A stretch of 64,000 nucleotides of DNA from Pyropia haitanensis (Eukaryota > Rhodophyta > Bangiophyceae > Bangiales > Bangiaceae). The notes beneath the pieces were generated by a model. The model was not told where the DNA came from and ran no database searches. It saw only the letters and a list, made by a program, of their open reading frames with translations. The first letter of the stretch is position 1. Every line of letters begins with the position of its first letter. A program made the position numbers and the translations under genes. Location of the stretch: assembly GCA_008729055.1 (NCBI GenBank), contig SDUX01000003.1:496001-560000 (forward strand), in the 5' to 3' direction. Positions 10,905 through 22,201 of this stretch are shown here, piece after piece.

Positions 10905-11249
10905 AGCCGCGTCACCGACGGCGGGCCGGGTCGACGGCGCCTTGCCGTCGCGGGTGAGCTTGCCCGACACGTCCAGCCGCGTCGCGTCGTCCGACAGGTC
11001 CAGCCGCAGCGCATCGCGGGGGAAGCCGGGCGTCTCAAACCGCAGCACCACCGCCCCGTCGGCCGCGTCCCGGCCGACCGACGAGACGGGGCGCCACGCG
11101 GGCGCGCGCCGGGTGTGGGCTGCCGCCGGCGCCGACGACGGGGCGGAGCGGCAGCCGTCGACGCGGTAGCCACGCCGACCGCAGCCGCCGCCAAAGGGGG
11201 CCGCGACCACCTCCCAGGGGCTGACAAAGTCCATGGCGAGCACCTCCAT
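10626..11249 (-). CDS. HSP20: Small heat-shock protein (Hsp20/alpha-crystallin)
   Basis: The protein is 207 aa, an ATP-independent holdase chaperone that keeps unfolding proteins soluble. The short N-terminal arm begins MEVLAMDFVSPWEVV. The alpha-crystallin domain starts near residue 53 (RPVSSVGRDAADGAVVLRFE, then PGFPRDALRLDL). It is interrupted at about residues 103-158 by an Ala/Asp/Gly insert, and resumes as VVKSFELAYRLPRDVDAGAITATYELGVLTV, containing the diagnostic GVL. The C-terminal I-x-I anchor (IPI, residues 203-205) is intact. The insert sits where plant class I proteins have the beta5-beta6 dimerisation loop. The Ala-Ala-Asp repeat in it comes from a 9-bp tandem repeat at about 10868-10905. 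No targeting peptide is evident, so cytosolic/nuclear is likely. A heat-shock-element cluster lies about 390-440 bp upstream. ATG at 11249 is chosen; the open frame beyond it begins only with TTG. Confidence 0.93.
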
Positions 11250-13942
11250 GGGCAGCGGGAGGCGGGAACGGGGTGGGAGGGGGGGTGTTGGTCTTGACAG
11301 GGTGATGCAGCCGCAGGGAAGGGGAAAGGGGGGAGGAGAGGGGGGGCGCGCGGTGGGAAAGGCGGAGGGAGAAGGGGAGGTTGACGGCGTGAAGTCAGTT
11401 GAGGGAACAGGTAGTGATGCGGACAACGGGGAGTGAACCTGGAACAGTTAACGGCACCGCTTATGTAGGCGACTGGGACGCATCAGACCTGTTCAAGGAC
11501 AGGTTCTCTCCACGCCCGGGCCGTTCCAGGACAGCAGCTGCTGACGAGAAGCGGGGAGCAGCCGTACACGCGAAGCCGCTCGAGTTGCTGGATGACCAGG
11601 CCAGCAGGGTGAGACAGCCACGCACGGCACACCGGAATGTTCGAGAAAACGATGCAGAACACTCTGGAAGTACGTGCGAGAACACTCTGGAAGTACCCGC
11701 CTCGCTGTCAATGATGTCTCAGCACATCTCGGCTTCCATCACCAATCCAGCTGGACTTGTATTGCACTTGCGAGTTCGGGCGAACTTGTCTCCCGTGGGT
11801 AATTTGAACGGCTAACAGTGGAGTAGATCACGAGGAGCACTGCGATGAAACAGCGCTTGCGCCACGGTGGAAGTTTCGCGAGCCCACGCCACCCACCACC
11901 CACAGCACCAGCCTGCCCCGAGAAAGGACCAGACCGCCCCTCTCGAGCGGTGCCCCCTCTACTGTATGCGACGCCGGGGGTCCACCCGGTCGAGATTGCT
12001 GACTTGGCGACAGCCGCAACGGACTTGTAGCCAGCCAACGTAGCAACCTACTCAAAAATACATCAGCCAATGGCGCGCCCAGCGTTGTGAAGCTCCGGTG
12101 GCTGCGATACGGCCCATTCGGCCGCGTATCCCGGTGAAGGGGAAGGACTCCACCTCCCCTCCCCCCCCATACCATATCAACCCTCAACAGACGCCACGTC
12201 CTTCCCCGCGTCCTTCCCCACACGCCCTACGATGCAAGTACGCACGCTCCGTGCCAGCTCAACAGCGCGCGTCGTCCGCGAGGATGGCTGCCGCCCATCA
12301 TGGCCAATGATTGGCCCGCCCAGTCCCTGTCATGGGCCACCCGTCAAATCCAGAGCGCAAGAGGCGGCCCCGGCTCGCCGCCAGCTACGGCGTCGCTACT
12401 AGCAGGGGGTACTGGTGCACTTCCCACCCGTCCCCGCTGTGGCGTGCCGCAGCGCAGCGGGCGTTCGCCGCGTGTGCTGCTGCACTGGTTGCGCACGTTT
12501 GCACCAGCCCCCGGCGGGGAGACCTATTTTTCCATACTGCGGTGTCCGCCCTTCCATGCCAATCACTGCCGGCCCTCCCCCCTCCCCATTGGCCAAGAAC
12601 GGGTGAGTCAGGCCGTCCGCATCACGGTGAATGTCGAGTCCCTCGCCTCCCCCCCCCCCCCCCCCTATCAACGTGCACGCAAGGGGGTCTGTACGGCCAC
12701 GATACGCAGGCTGGCGCTGTCAAATAGCGTCCACCTTTTCTAACCCCCCTCCCCACGTCTCGCGAGGCGCCACCCCCGCCAGACGAGGGCGTGCGAACAC
12801 CCCTTCGATACTCTGTGGATGGGCCAGAGGGGCACCCCCGATGGACAGGCGACCACGCCCGTGCCCGCCCTTCGAGACGCGACACTGGGCTGGTGGCGCC
12901 TTGGCAGCGCTGTCGCCGCGGTCACGAGACACGCGCAGCCAGCGAGGGCCCCGCCGTGGCGGACCGCCCCCCCAATCCGTCGTTTTGCCACCCACCCGCC
13001 AGCACCGCGCCCCCCTCCGCCCCTTCTGCGGAGGGGGCCACAGAGCGGGGGCTGGTGCGCACGACGCCTCGCCTGGCGTACACACACTCCTCGATACCCG
13101 GTCGTACGCCGGATATAGGGCCCGCCGCCCCCCGCCCGCGCCGCCGCCGCGCCAGGGATTCCGCGCATCGGCGCCTCCCCTCCGCGGATAGGCTACCCCG
13201 GCGGCCGGCGAGACGGCAACGGAGGCTGGCACCGTCGTCGAGAGGCGGGTGGGGGAACGCGGCCGGCCCGCGTCGGGACCCCGGTGGGGTCCCGTGGCAC
13301 TCGCTGGTGGCCGCTGGCGAGGGGGTGGCGGCCGTCCTCGTGGCGGTGGGTCACGACTCGTGTGTGCGTGTGCTGGAAGGACTGATGGGTACGGGAAGGG
13401 GCGGGGGGGGGGGTAGCTGGGGATAAAGGACGGGAAGAGAAAGGGGGGCGGCGCGGGGGGCGGGGGGAGGGCAGGCCGTGAAGCACCCGCCGCCCCCCGC
13501 CCCCCCCCCCGTCACACGCCATGCCCCGCCACAGGTTGGCCCACCCCGCGCGCTTGCGCAGACATCCGCTGCCTTGATTTGCACGCCGCCGCGCGGGTGC
13601 GCGCCAGCCCGGCCGTCCGTGGCCGTCCACGGGTGACCGTCCGGGACCACCGGTGTCGTGCACGGCGTGCGCGGGGGTACGCGGGACACCACTGTTTTTG
13701 GTGCCATCCCCGGGTACGGCGGTGTCGCGGCGCCCACCGCCGCGCGCAACCAACGCGCCCCTCTCCAGGTTGTCCCCTCGCACGTCCCGAGGGAGCTGGG
13801 TACCGCGTTCAGCGGCGGATCCGCCTGGCGCCTACCCGTTTGCCTCGTCCCTCTCTCCTTTCCTCCTTTGTCGTTTTTGAGCACGCGTTCCGTTCCACGT
13901 CCAACCCCGCCCCCCCCCCCAGTCCCCCGTTTCGTGCCCGTC
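11250..13942. other. Long divergent intergenic region
   Basis: About 2.7 kb lie between the small HSP (-) and the SANT protein (+). Apart from the heat-shock-element cluster I see several CCAAT/ATTGG motifs (for example around 12065, 12304-12313 and 12586). Open frames are numerous and GC-driven, with no recognisable domain. The 5' leader of the SANT gene presumably lies at the right end, where in-frame codons run back to 13658 without a convincing start. Confidence 0.55.
11635..11692. promoter_or_regulatory. Heat-shock-element cluster upstream of the Hsp20 gene
   Basis: A perfect three-unit element GAA-tg-TTC-ga-GAA lies at 11635-11647. Two copies of AGAACACTCTGGAAGTAC follow (GAA at 11657 and 11667; GAA at 11680 and 11690). 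Each has two GAA units separated by exactly 7 bp, the step-type HSE arrangement. They sit about 390-440 bp upstream of the divergently read Hsp20 ATG, consistent with HSF control. Confidence 0.7.
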
Positions 13943-14185
13943 ATGGACGGCCTCACGGAACAGATGAAGGCGATCATCGCCGAGCAGGTCATCTCGTGGC
14001 GCAACGCGGCAGCCAACCTCGGGTACCGGCTGGAAGGGGTGGACCTCCGCGCGTTTGGCGCGGCCGAGGACATCCCGTCGGCCATTGAGGGGCTGCGGCC
14101 GGTCATCCAGCTGCACAAGGGGCCCCCGCCGCCGAGCAGCCCACCGCGGCCGGCGGCGGTGCTGCAGATGCACCGCGAGCAGCAG

Positions 14186-14222
<37 letters not shown>

Positions 14223-15610
14223 TGCCACCGGCGCGGCCGCCGGCGCTGCCGCCCCTGCGGCCGGTCGCGCCGCACGCGGCCGCCTCCATTGGCGGCGGCC
14301 ACCCGCTCCCGCCGCCGCACGGGGCGGGGCGGGCGGGTGCCGACGCGCTGTACGGGGGTGGCGGCGGCGGCGGTGGCCACGGCTACGCGTCGGGGGTGCA
14401 CGGGTTTGGGGGCGGCGGCGGGCCACCGGCGCCACGGGGAGGGGTATACGGGGGGGGTGACCCCCGCGAGGGAGCCGCCGCCGCCGTCGCCGCTGCAGAT
14501 GGACGCTACGCTGCGGGCGAGGCGGCGCCGCCGGGGCGGCCGGTCGACAGCCGTGAGGTGGCGCTGCCCGCCGGCCGGCCGGCCGTCCGTAGCGTCGGCA
14601 GCGGGGGTGGCGGCGTCGATGGCGGGCCGCGGGGGCACCTCCTCGCGCCGCTGACGACCAAGCCGCCCGCCGAGTACGTGCCGGCGCGGCGGCGGGCGGC
14701 GCTTCCTGACAGCCTCGCCGGTGGCGGTGGCGGCAGCGGCCGCGACGGTTGCGCCGCAGGGCCGGCCGGCGGCTATGCTGGGGATGGCAATGACTGGGTC
14801 GGCGCCACCCGCCCTGCGATTGCCGGCGGCGAAGACGGGCGGGGCGTTCTGCGGGCGGGCCGGTCGCCCGCGCTGCCCCCGCTCCGAGCACCGCCCCGAC
14901 AACGAGAGGTGTGGCGGCAGGAAGAGGTGCCCGCCTACCACCACGTTCCTCCACCAGACGGGTGGGCAGACGGGGATGGCGGCGGGCGCCGCGAGGATCC
15001 GCATGCCATGGCAGGCCCGGCCGGCGGCGCGGGGGTCGTTCGATACGGCGGCTACGCCGGCGGCGGCGGCGGCCACGGGGGGGGGGCCGGCCGGCGGGCG
15101 GCGCCCCCCCCCCCGTCGACGACCGCGCGTACGAGGAGGTGCTGATGCGGACGCGGACCAAGAAGGGGCGCCTGCTCGGTTCCTACGCCGAGGGCGCGTA
15201 CGGCCGTCCGCCGGCGGCCACGTACGAGCGGCCGGCGGCCAACGAGCGGCCGTACGGGTACGCGGCGGGCGGGGGCGGGGGGGGCGACGCGTACGACGCG
15301 GACCGTGGGGGCTACCCGCAGGCGCGGCGCGCGCCGGCCCCGGCGGCGTACGCGCGCGCGCCGCCGCGGCCGGCAGCGGCCGACCCGGGCGGCGGCGCAA
15401 ATGGCGGCGGCGGCGGCGGCGGCAACGCTGGCGGCGGTGGTGGTCCTGTCGGCAGGAATAGCGGCGGCGGCGGCGGCGGCGGCCCGCCCCCTACGTACCC
15501 GGCGTTTGTCCCCCACATGGCGGCGGGCAGCCGCCACGCCACCCCCCCCACCGGGCGTGCCAACAGCACAGACGGGAGCCCCCCGGGCGGCAGCTCCGGC
15601 AGCGCTGCGC

Positions 15611-15651
<41 letters not shown>

Positions 15652-16194
15652 CTGGACCGCACCATCACCTCCGGCATGCCGTGGACCAAGGCGGACGTGA
15701 CGGCCCTGCGGGCGGGCATTGCCAAGTACGGTTGGCGCAACTGGGAGGCGATCCGAGTCGAGTTTGGCCTCGCCCACCGCACCCCAGAGACGATGAACAC
15801 GTTTGCCTACACCGCCCGGCGGCGGGACCAGGACGGCTTCTTTGCCAACGCGTGGCGCGAGTGGGCGGCGGTCAACGGGCGGTCGACGGAGATCCCGCCC
15901 ATCCCGCGCCACCGGCGGGGGGGGAAGACCGCGGGAGGGGGGGGGTGGCCAGCTGCCGACGCAGGGCGAGGGGGGGGGGGCACCGGGGGGGGCGCCGACG
16001 CTGGTACCGCCGCCAAGGCGGCAGCGCCGGCGGCCGCCGCCGCGGCAGGGTCGAGCGGCGGCGGTGGCGGCGGCGGCGGCGGTGGCGGCGGCGGCGGCCG
16101 CGACGCGCGGCGGCTCGACACGAGCAGCGGCGGCGGCGGGAGTGGCGGCTCGGGCAGCCGCCCCCCGTCGGTTGCGGCGGGCTCCCCCACGCGG

Positions 16195-16225
<31 letters not shown>

Positions 16226-16318
16226 GGGGGCGCAAGCGCAAGGGCCCCACCTCGGCCGCGGCCGACGGCGACGACGACGTGCTCCGCGTGACGTCCGCCG
16301 TGACCACTCGTACGCACG

Positions 16319-16365
<47 letters not shown>

Positions 16366-16971
16366 GGCGTCGGGAGTAGCGGTGGCGGCGGGAGTGATGG
16401 TGGCGGTGGTGGTGGTGGTGGTGGCAGCGGTGGTGGTGGGGGTGAAGGTGGGGGGGGTAAGGCTGCCGCCGGCGACGGCAGCAGTGGGAAGGAGGGCGCC
16501 GCCGGCAGCAGCAGCGGTGGCAGCAGCAGCTCCCGCCGTGGCAGCGCTGCTGGGGGTAGGGGGGGGGGGTCGCCGGCGGGTGCGCCGCCGACGGGTAGGG
16601 GCGCGGGGAGGGACCCCGCTCAGCCGTCTGCCGCTCGCGTCGGCGTCGGCGGCGGCGATGTCCGCGGCGGTGGGGGCGGCGGCGATGGCGGCGGCGGTGG
16701 GGGCGGCGGCGGCCGCCAGCATGGCCACGTCGCTGGCGTCGGCAATGGCAGGCGTAGCGGCAGCGGCGGCGGCGGCGGCAGCGGCAGTGGCAGCGGCAGC
16801 GGCAGCGGCAGTCGGGGTGCGTCGCCCCGCGGGCCGGCCGTTGCAAACATCCCCGGGATGGTGCGCACGCCACCGCGGCGAGCTTCGCCATCGCCCGCAC
16901 AGTCGACCGCGTCGGAGAATGAGGAGGACGAGGGTGGCGGGGGGGGAGGGAGGGAGAGCGGTGGGCACTGA
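13943..16971 (+). CDS. SANT/Myb-domain protein, low-complexity, apparent frameshift
   Basis: Start ATG 13943 (MDGLTEQMKAIIAEQVISWR). An N-terminal conserved-looking segment of about 65 aa is followed by poly-Gln (CAG tract), then Gly/Pro/Arg-rich sequence. The frame changes at an 11-C tract (15104-15114), after which the same protein appears to continue (DDRAYEEVLMRTRTKKGRLL). A single SANT/Myb-like repeat lies at about 15675-15824, with three spaced aromatics: MPWTKADVTAL, AKYGWRNWEAIRVEFGL and the third-helix region TPETMNTFAYTARRR. A long Gly/Ser-rich tail with a basic patch (GRKRKGP) ends at 16971. SANT repeats bind DNA or histone tails, so a nuclear chromatin or transcription role is inferred; the specific family is not recognised. 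Joined across the tract it would be roughly 1,000 aa. Confidence 0.65.
14180..14221 (+). repeat. CAG trinucleotide repeat (poly-Gln)
   Basis: Fourteen codons in frame: CAG CAG AAG, then eleven uninterrupted CAG, inside the SANT-domain gene. Such a pure CAG run is expected to be length-polymorphic. Confidence 0.95.
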
Positions 16972-17486
16972 CGGGGGCGAACAAGGGGGGCGTGGCGCCC
17001 CGTTTTGGGAGAAACAACGTGTACGATTGCAAACGGTCGACGATTGTTGCCAGTCGGGGTCAGTCTCGCAGGCTGCGTCGCGTCGTGTGTTGGTAGCGTC
17101 ATCATGGGTGAAGCTGGGTCCATGAGCCAGCGGGTACGACGCATCTTGCACTTGGTAGCACGGTAGGGGGCCCTCCGCAACAGGGAGCTGTTGCACATGC
17201 ACCGTTTCTTTTTGTAGGTTGGGGGTCCCCCACTACGGCGACCTTGTGCATAGTAGCATTGTACTGGTGCGCACAGCGTCGGCGTTAAGGGGTTCTGCTC
17301 TCGTACATATGAATGTTCCATCACGGCCTTTCTGCCAACCAATGGTCTCGTCCACACCCGACGTGGGGCTTACATCTGCAGTCCGTGCAAAGTCCATCGT
17401 TCATTTGCCGCGCTTCCCGGCCGCCGGTGCGACTTACACCCCGCCGCCCCCTGGAGCACGGCCTCATGGAAGGCCGCCGCGCTGTG

Positions 17487-17519
17487 GGTGCTAAACCGTC
17501 TCAAAAAAAACCTGCTTTT
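17487..17519 (+). repeat. Left terminal inverted repeat
   Basis: Pairs with 18647-18678 in reverse complement, about 32 of 33 bases identical. Confidence 0.8.
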
Positions 17520-18646
17520 TCGGTTGCGGGGCCCCTTGCGGGCTTGCGTGGGATCTTGCTTTTCCGCAAGCCAGTCTGCGTGGACAAGCAAGATTTTTGT
17601 GCGGAGTCTGCTTGCGTCCGCAAGTCTGTCATTCTTGCGCGGCACTTTGCGAAAATCTCCCACGCTGCGACTGTCAACAACCGTCGGACTGTGTCCAATC
17701 AGAGGCCGGGACGGAACAGGTGTTCGAAGCCCTGGACCGTCTCGGCTACCTGGACCAGCGCCTACTTGCTCTTCCGCTGAGACAGCAGCTGCTCGTTTAC
17801 CTGCGCCAGCTCCGCAGTGGAGCCGCACTCCTCAAGGCGGAGTATCACCACCACCTGCCGCAGACAGCCAGAGGCCGGCTTCTACGCCTCAGCGGATGCC
17901 GCTTCCATCCCGATACCTACCGTCGAGAGTGAGCGGGAAGCGCAGGAGAGCTGAGGGGAGAGGGAGGCGGGAGAGAACGCTACTATCGGCTGAAGCAAAG
18001 TAGACGGCGGGCACTATCCCTGCGCCGCGCCACAATTTCCAGTCACAACAGCCTGCACTAGCTGCCGCTCCGCAGCGCCTCAAAAAGCCGTCATGACTGC
18101 GGCACCCGCGGACGAGAACGGGGGGGGAGCGGACGGGCGTGGGGGAGTAAAGGTGAGGGGGCCACGAGCAAGCAGAGAAGCGAGTAAGTGGAGTGAAGGG
18201 GGGGGGGGAAGAGAGAGCCACCTCTTAAACCTACGCCATCCACCCTAGCCGTGTCGTCAAGCGCGTCCTCAAAGCGTCTCCCTCCACGTCACTTTTCTTA
18301 CTCCCGGGGACTGCAGAGTGCGGGAGATTTTCGCCGCAATGCCCCATGCAGAGGCGTTTCCGCAAGGTACTCTGCGGCCGCCCGCAAGCCACCTTGCGGT
18401 CATTGGCAACCTTCCCAGACGCGGATTGCATGGAGCCCTACAGTGAAGCGTTTCGGTCCATTGACACGGGTGATTTTGTAGTCTCAGACAGCTCAGCTCC
18501 AGACGCTTCTTTCTGTATGAGATGCACTCCGTCGAAGGTCCGAAAGGCACCCATGTAAGTCAAAAACAAAAAAACCGAAAAAAAGCAGGCCTCACACTGT
18601 CAAAACAGGCGTTGACAACCGCTTGCGGGCCGGGCCAAGCAACGGA

Positions 18647-18678
18647 AAAGCAGGTTTTCTTTGAGACGGTTTAGCACC
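18647..18678 (-). repeat. Right terminal inverted repeat
   Basis: Reverse complement of the left repeat at 17487-17519; one substitution in the A run and one length difference in the T run. Confidence 0.8.
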
Positions 18679-19156
18679 GACTGCGCCGCCGATCGCGCTT
18701 GGCAACGCAGCCTCGTCGGCCGCGGGTCGGGACAACGCGACCCGCACTGCCGTGCGTGGCCGACGCGGCGCCGAGCGACGGGCGGTCTCGCTCCCCCCTT
18801 TTGGGCGGGCGGTGGCGCCCGCCGCGTCGCCGACGGCGGGTCCCCTGCCCTTCCTTGTACCGCCCCTTCCCCCTCGCGGTGCCTCTGGGCGGCGGCGGCG
18901 CCCTGTGGTGTGCAGCAGCGACGTGGGGCCCTGTTCCTCCCCCTGGTCTGTCGACGACCACCTTGCCACTGCGGTCCTGTATTTTTTTGGCCGCCGCAGA
19001 CAAGCGTTGCGGTGCATCCCCGCGCCTCTTTCCCTTTTTTTTTTTTTTTGCTTTTGGCTCCGCTTGTGTTGTGCTTGAGTGTTTTTTGTGCGTCGGCGTC
19101 CTTGCTCGTCGGCGACGAGGCGGGGCGGTGGAGGTGGGACGCAAGGGGGGTCGATC

Positions 19157-19444
19157 ATGGTGCGCCGGCAGGAAACGTCGCCGCACCCGCCGCCGCCGCA
19201 TCCGCGGTCGCCCGGCAGTTCTGCGTCGGATGGGAGTGGGGTGTGGGGCGGCGGCGGCGGCGGTGGCGGCGGCGGCGGTGGTCCGGCGGGCGCGCCGCGG
19301 GTGCCGGCCGCCGACGGGCGGGCCAACGGGGCGGCGGCCGCCGCTGCGGACTACCCGCTCGGCCTCCTCGCTTCTCCCCCCATGGCGGTGGTGGTGGCGC
19401 CGTCTGGGGGTGGCGCACGCACTGTTGCGGTGGGCGGCGGGGGT

Positions 19445-19475
<31 letters not shown>

Positions 19476-19542
19476 GTGGCGGCGCGCCCGCGCCGCCCAC
19501 TCGTGGCGGCAGCAGTATTGACGTGGCGGCGGTCACCGTGGC

Positions 19543-19573
<31 letters not shown>

Positions 19574-22201
19574 CTCCCCCCCCCCACGTGGTCTCCCTCG
19601 GCAACGTGGCGCGGATGTACGGGGAGCTCCAGGCGGAGCGGTCGCACCTCCTCGCCGCCTCTTCCGACCTCACCGCCCAGCGGCGGGCGCTCGCCGACGA
19701 GCTCCGCGGCGTGGAGGTGGCGCTCGCGGCGGCGGAAGCGCGGCGCGCCGACCTGGAAGGCCGCCTCGACGTGCTGGGCGCCGCGGGGGAGGTGGCGCGG
19801 GGGGACGTTGCCGCCGTGGACGAGCGGCTGGCGGCGGTGGCGGCCGAGGCCGCCCGCTTTGAGGCCACCGTCCACGCGCTGCAGGCGGCCGAGTTTGGGG
19901 GGCGGGGGGGGGGGGGGACGGCCGGCGGCGGCGGCGGCGACGACGACGACCGTGGCAGCCGCCGGGGGGGGGAGGGGGGGACGACGACCTGTGGGTGGGC
20001 CGCAGAGGCGGCGCTGCCGGCGGCGGCTCCTCGGACGATGGGAGGGAAGGGCTGCGGCGTAGCGATAGCGACGGGGGTGAAAGCGGCAGTGAGGGGGAGG
20101 ACGACGATCGTCGGGGAGGGGGGTCGGGCGGGGAGGGCGTCGATGGCCTCTTTGGCGCGCCGCCCGCGGCGGACGCGTCGCGACGGCGGGGGCGGTCCCT
20201 GGTGACGGTCAGCCGGCAGCGGTCACGGCTGGCAGACATTCAGCCGCGGCGCACGCTGTATGGCCACGTCGGCCACGTCCTTTCCCTGACCATGGTGGGC
20301 GGTGGTGGTGGGGGGGCGGCGGTGGCGGCGGCGACGGCACCGCTCTCATCCTGTCGGGGTCTGCGGACAAGACCGTCCGCGCGTGGGAGGCGGATACGGG
20401 CGCGCGGCACGGCGCCCTGTACGCCCACGACGGGTGGGTGCACGCGGTGTCGGTGGCGGGACGGCTGCTGGCGACGGGGTCGGGGGACCGACGGGTCAAG
20501 CTGTGGCGGCTCTCCCGGTCGGTGCTGGGGGGGAGGCGCCGCCGCGAAACCACCCCATCGGACGAGGAGGAGAGTGACGACGGTGGGGGCAGCGGCGGCA
20601 GCGGCGGGGGCGGCGGGGGCGCCCCCAATGGGGACGCGGGCGGCAGCTACGTGGGCGCCCGCTCGTACGGCCCGCCGTCACGCCGCCGGTCGTCGGGGGG
20701 AAGAAGCGTCATGGCCACCGCGGCGGGCGGCGGCGCCCCGTGGGCGGCGCCGCTGGTGACGCTCACCGGCCACACCGCGGGCGTCACGTGCGTGCAGACA
20801 GACGGGGAGCACGTCGTGTCGGGCTCCCTCGACCGCACCGTCCGCCGGTGGGATGTCCGCACGGGGGTGCTGGTGGGGCAGCCGCTGGGCAGCGCCGCCG
20901 CCACCGCGGGGGCGGCTGGTGGCGGTGGCGGTGGCGGCGCGTTTGCGGCGCCCCCGTTGGGGCTGGCGTCGCCCGCGTCGCCCGCGTTTGCCGAGACGAG
21001 CGCGCCACCTCCCCCACCCCCGGTTCCACTCGGCAGCGGCGGGGTTGGCGGTGGCGTCGGCGGCGGCTCCCCCGTTGCGGCTGGCGGCGGCAGCGGCGGT
21101 GGCGGCGGCGGTGTGTCGGCGGCGTCGCCCGTGTCGTGCCTCCAATTTTGGCGCCACGGCCTCGCAACGGGCTCTCACGACGGCGCGGTGCGGATGTGGG
21201 ACCTGCGGACGGGCCGGTGCCACCGGCGGCTGGCGTCGACCGCGGCGCTGCAGCCGACGCCCGCGTGTGAGTGGCCGGCGGAGGCGGGCGTCGGTGGTAC
21301 CGCTGCGAGTAGGGGGGGGGGGGGGAGGGCGAACGACGAACCTGGCGCCGCCGCGGCAGGCTCTGCGGCGGCGGCGGGCGCCGACGTGGTAGGCGGCACC
21401 GCCGCCTCGTCCGCCGCCGTGGCCGATAGGGGTGCCGGCGGCAGCGGCGGCCTCGGCGGCGCGTTTGCGCCGCCGCCGCCGGCGGTGCCGACGCAGCTGG
21501 CACCCATCCGGTCGGTGACGTTTGACGAGCACGTGCTCGTCGCGGCCGCGGCCGACGGCGCGCTGCGGTGGTACGACCTCCGCACCGCGGGGCTGCTCGG
21601 CGGCCATCTCCTCCCCGCCCGCATCAATGACGTGCAGCTGCTGGCGGCAGCGGGGTCGGTCGGCCGGTCGGCCGCTGACGGCGGCGGCGGCAGCGGCGGC
21701 GGCGGCAGCAGTGGTGCGGGTGGCGGCAGTGGCGCGGGCGCCAAGCTCCTCGTCGCCGCCGCGGACGGCACCGTCCGGCGGTACGACGTGCGGTCGCGGG
21801 CGGCGGAGGGCGTCGTGGGCGCCCACCGCTGCGCGGTGCAGTCGGTGGCGGCGGCGCATGATGTGGGGGTGGTTAGTGGCGGGGTGGACTCGGTGTGCAA
21901 GGTGTGGGGGGGGGGGGGGGGGGGGGGGGGAGACCCGCCGGAGACGCGCGTCGGCCGCGAGTGGGGGGGGGAGGGGCGAGTACCGGTCGGGGGGGGACGG
22001 ACGCAACGGACTGGCGGGCGGGGGCGGGGGGTGACGGACTGTGAACCCTCCCCTGCCGCCCCCCCCTGGCACCCACACGTGGTGGTGTGGGTGGGTGTGG
22101 CCAGGCTGCTCGGTTTCTCCCCGTTTCCATTGCCGGGAAACGCCCATCCCCCCCAGGGGTACCTGTTCCCACCGGTGCAGGCGGTGCCACCCGTTACTTG
22201 A
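19157..22201 (+). CDS. Coiled-coil plus WD40 repeat protein (possibly Mda1/Mdv1-like)
   Basis: Start ATG 19157 (MVRRQETSPHPPPPHPR). Gly-rich N terminus, then a clear heptad-rich coiled coil at about 19588-19890 (ARMYGELQAERSHLLAASS, LADELRGVEVALAAAEARRA). An acidic Ser/Asp-rich linker follows (19995-20190), then WD40 repeats from about 20240: TLYGHVGHVLSL, SGSADKTVRAWEADTG, ATGSGDRRVKLWRL, LTGHTAGVTCVQ, SGSLDRTVRRWDVRTG, ATGSHDGAVRMWDLRTG, AAADGALRWYDLRTAG, AAADGTVRRYDVRS, VVSGGVDSVCKVW. The frame changes three times, each at a homopolymer (C run 19576-19585, G runs near 19964-19980 and 20330-20336). The true end is uncertain because a 25-G run follows the last repeat; 22201 is the in-frame stop. 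Coiled coil followed by WD40 is the layout of the mitochondrial-division adaptors Mdv1 (yeast) and Mda1 (red alga), which is only a hypothesis here. Confidence 0.7.
21906..21930 (+). repeat. 25-base G homopolymer
   Basis: Uninterrupted G25 directly after the last WD40 repeat (VCKVW). Its length decides the C-terminal frame of the gene and is unlikely to be reliable. Confidence 0.9.

Larger units (their letters stand above)
17487..18678. mobile_element. Non-autonomous DNA transposon-like element with terminal inverted repeats
   Basis: The left end at 17487 reads GGTGCTAAACCGTCTCAAA and the right end, reverse-complemented from 18678, reads the same. Identity continues through AAAACCTGCTTTT, so about 32 of 33 bases match. 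Weaker inverted similarity extends inward: GCGAAAATCTCCCAC near 17649 against the reverse complement of GCGGGAGATTTTCGCC near 18318. No transposase is encoded in the 1.19 kb. A perfect target-site duplication is not evident; either the outer GGTGC/GCACC belongs to the element, or a TA duplication lies within a palindrome. The interior carries a short frame (about 17716-17932) with a Leu-rich, coiled-coil-like peptide. Family unassigned. Confidence 0.65.
16972..19156. other. Intergenic region containing an inverted-repeat element
   Basis: Flanks of about 0.5 kb on each side surround the element at 17487-18678, described separately. The right flank (18690-19156) contains a T run and is presumably the promoter and leader of the WD40 gene. 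No other gene is recognised. Confidence 0.55.

Noticed and set aside
15052..17202. 716-aa minus-strand open frame opposite the SANT gene
   Set aside because: It is the antisense of GGC/CCG repeats; the + strand has the recognisable SANT domain.
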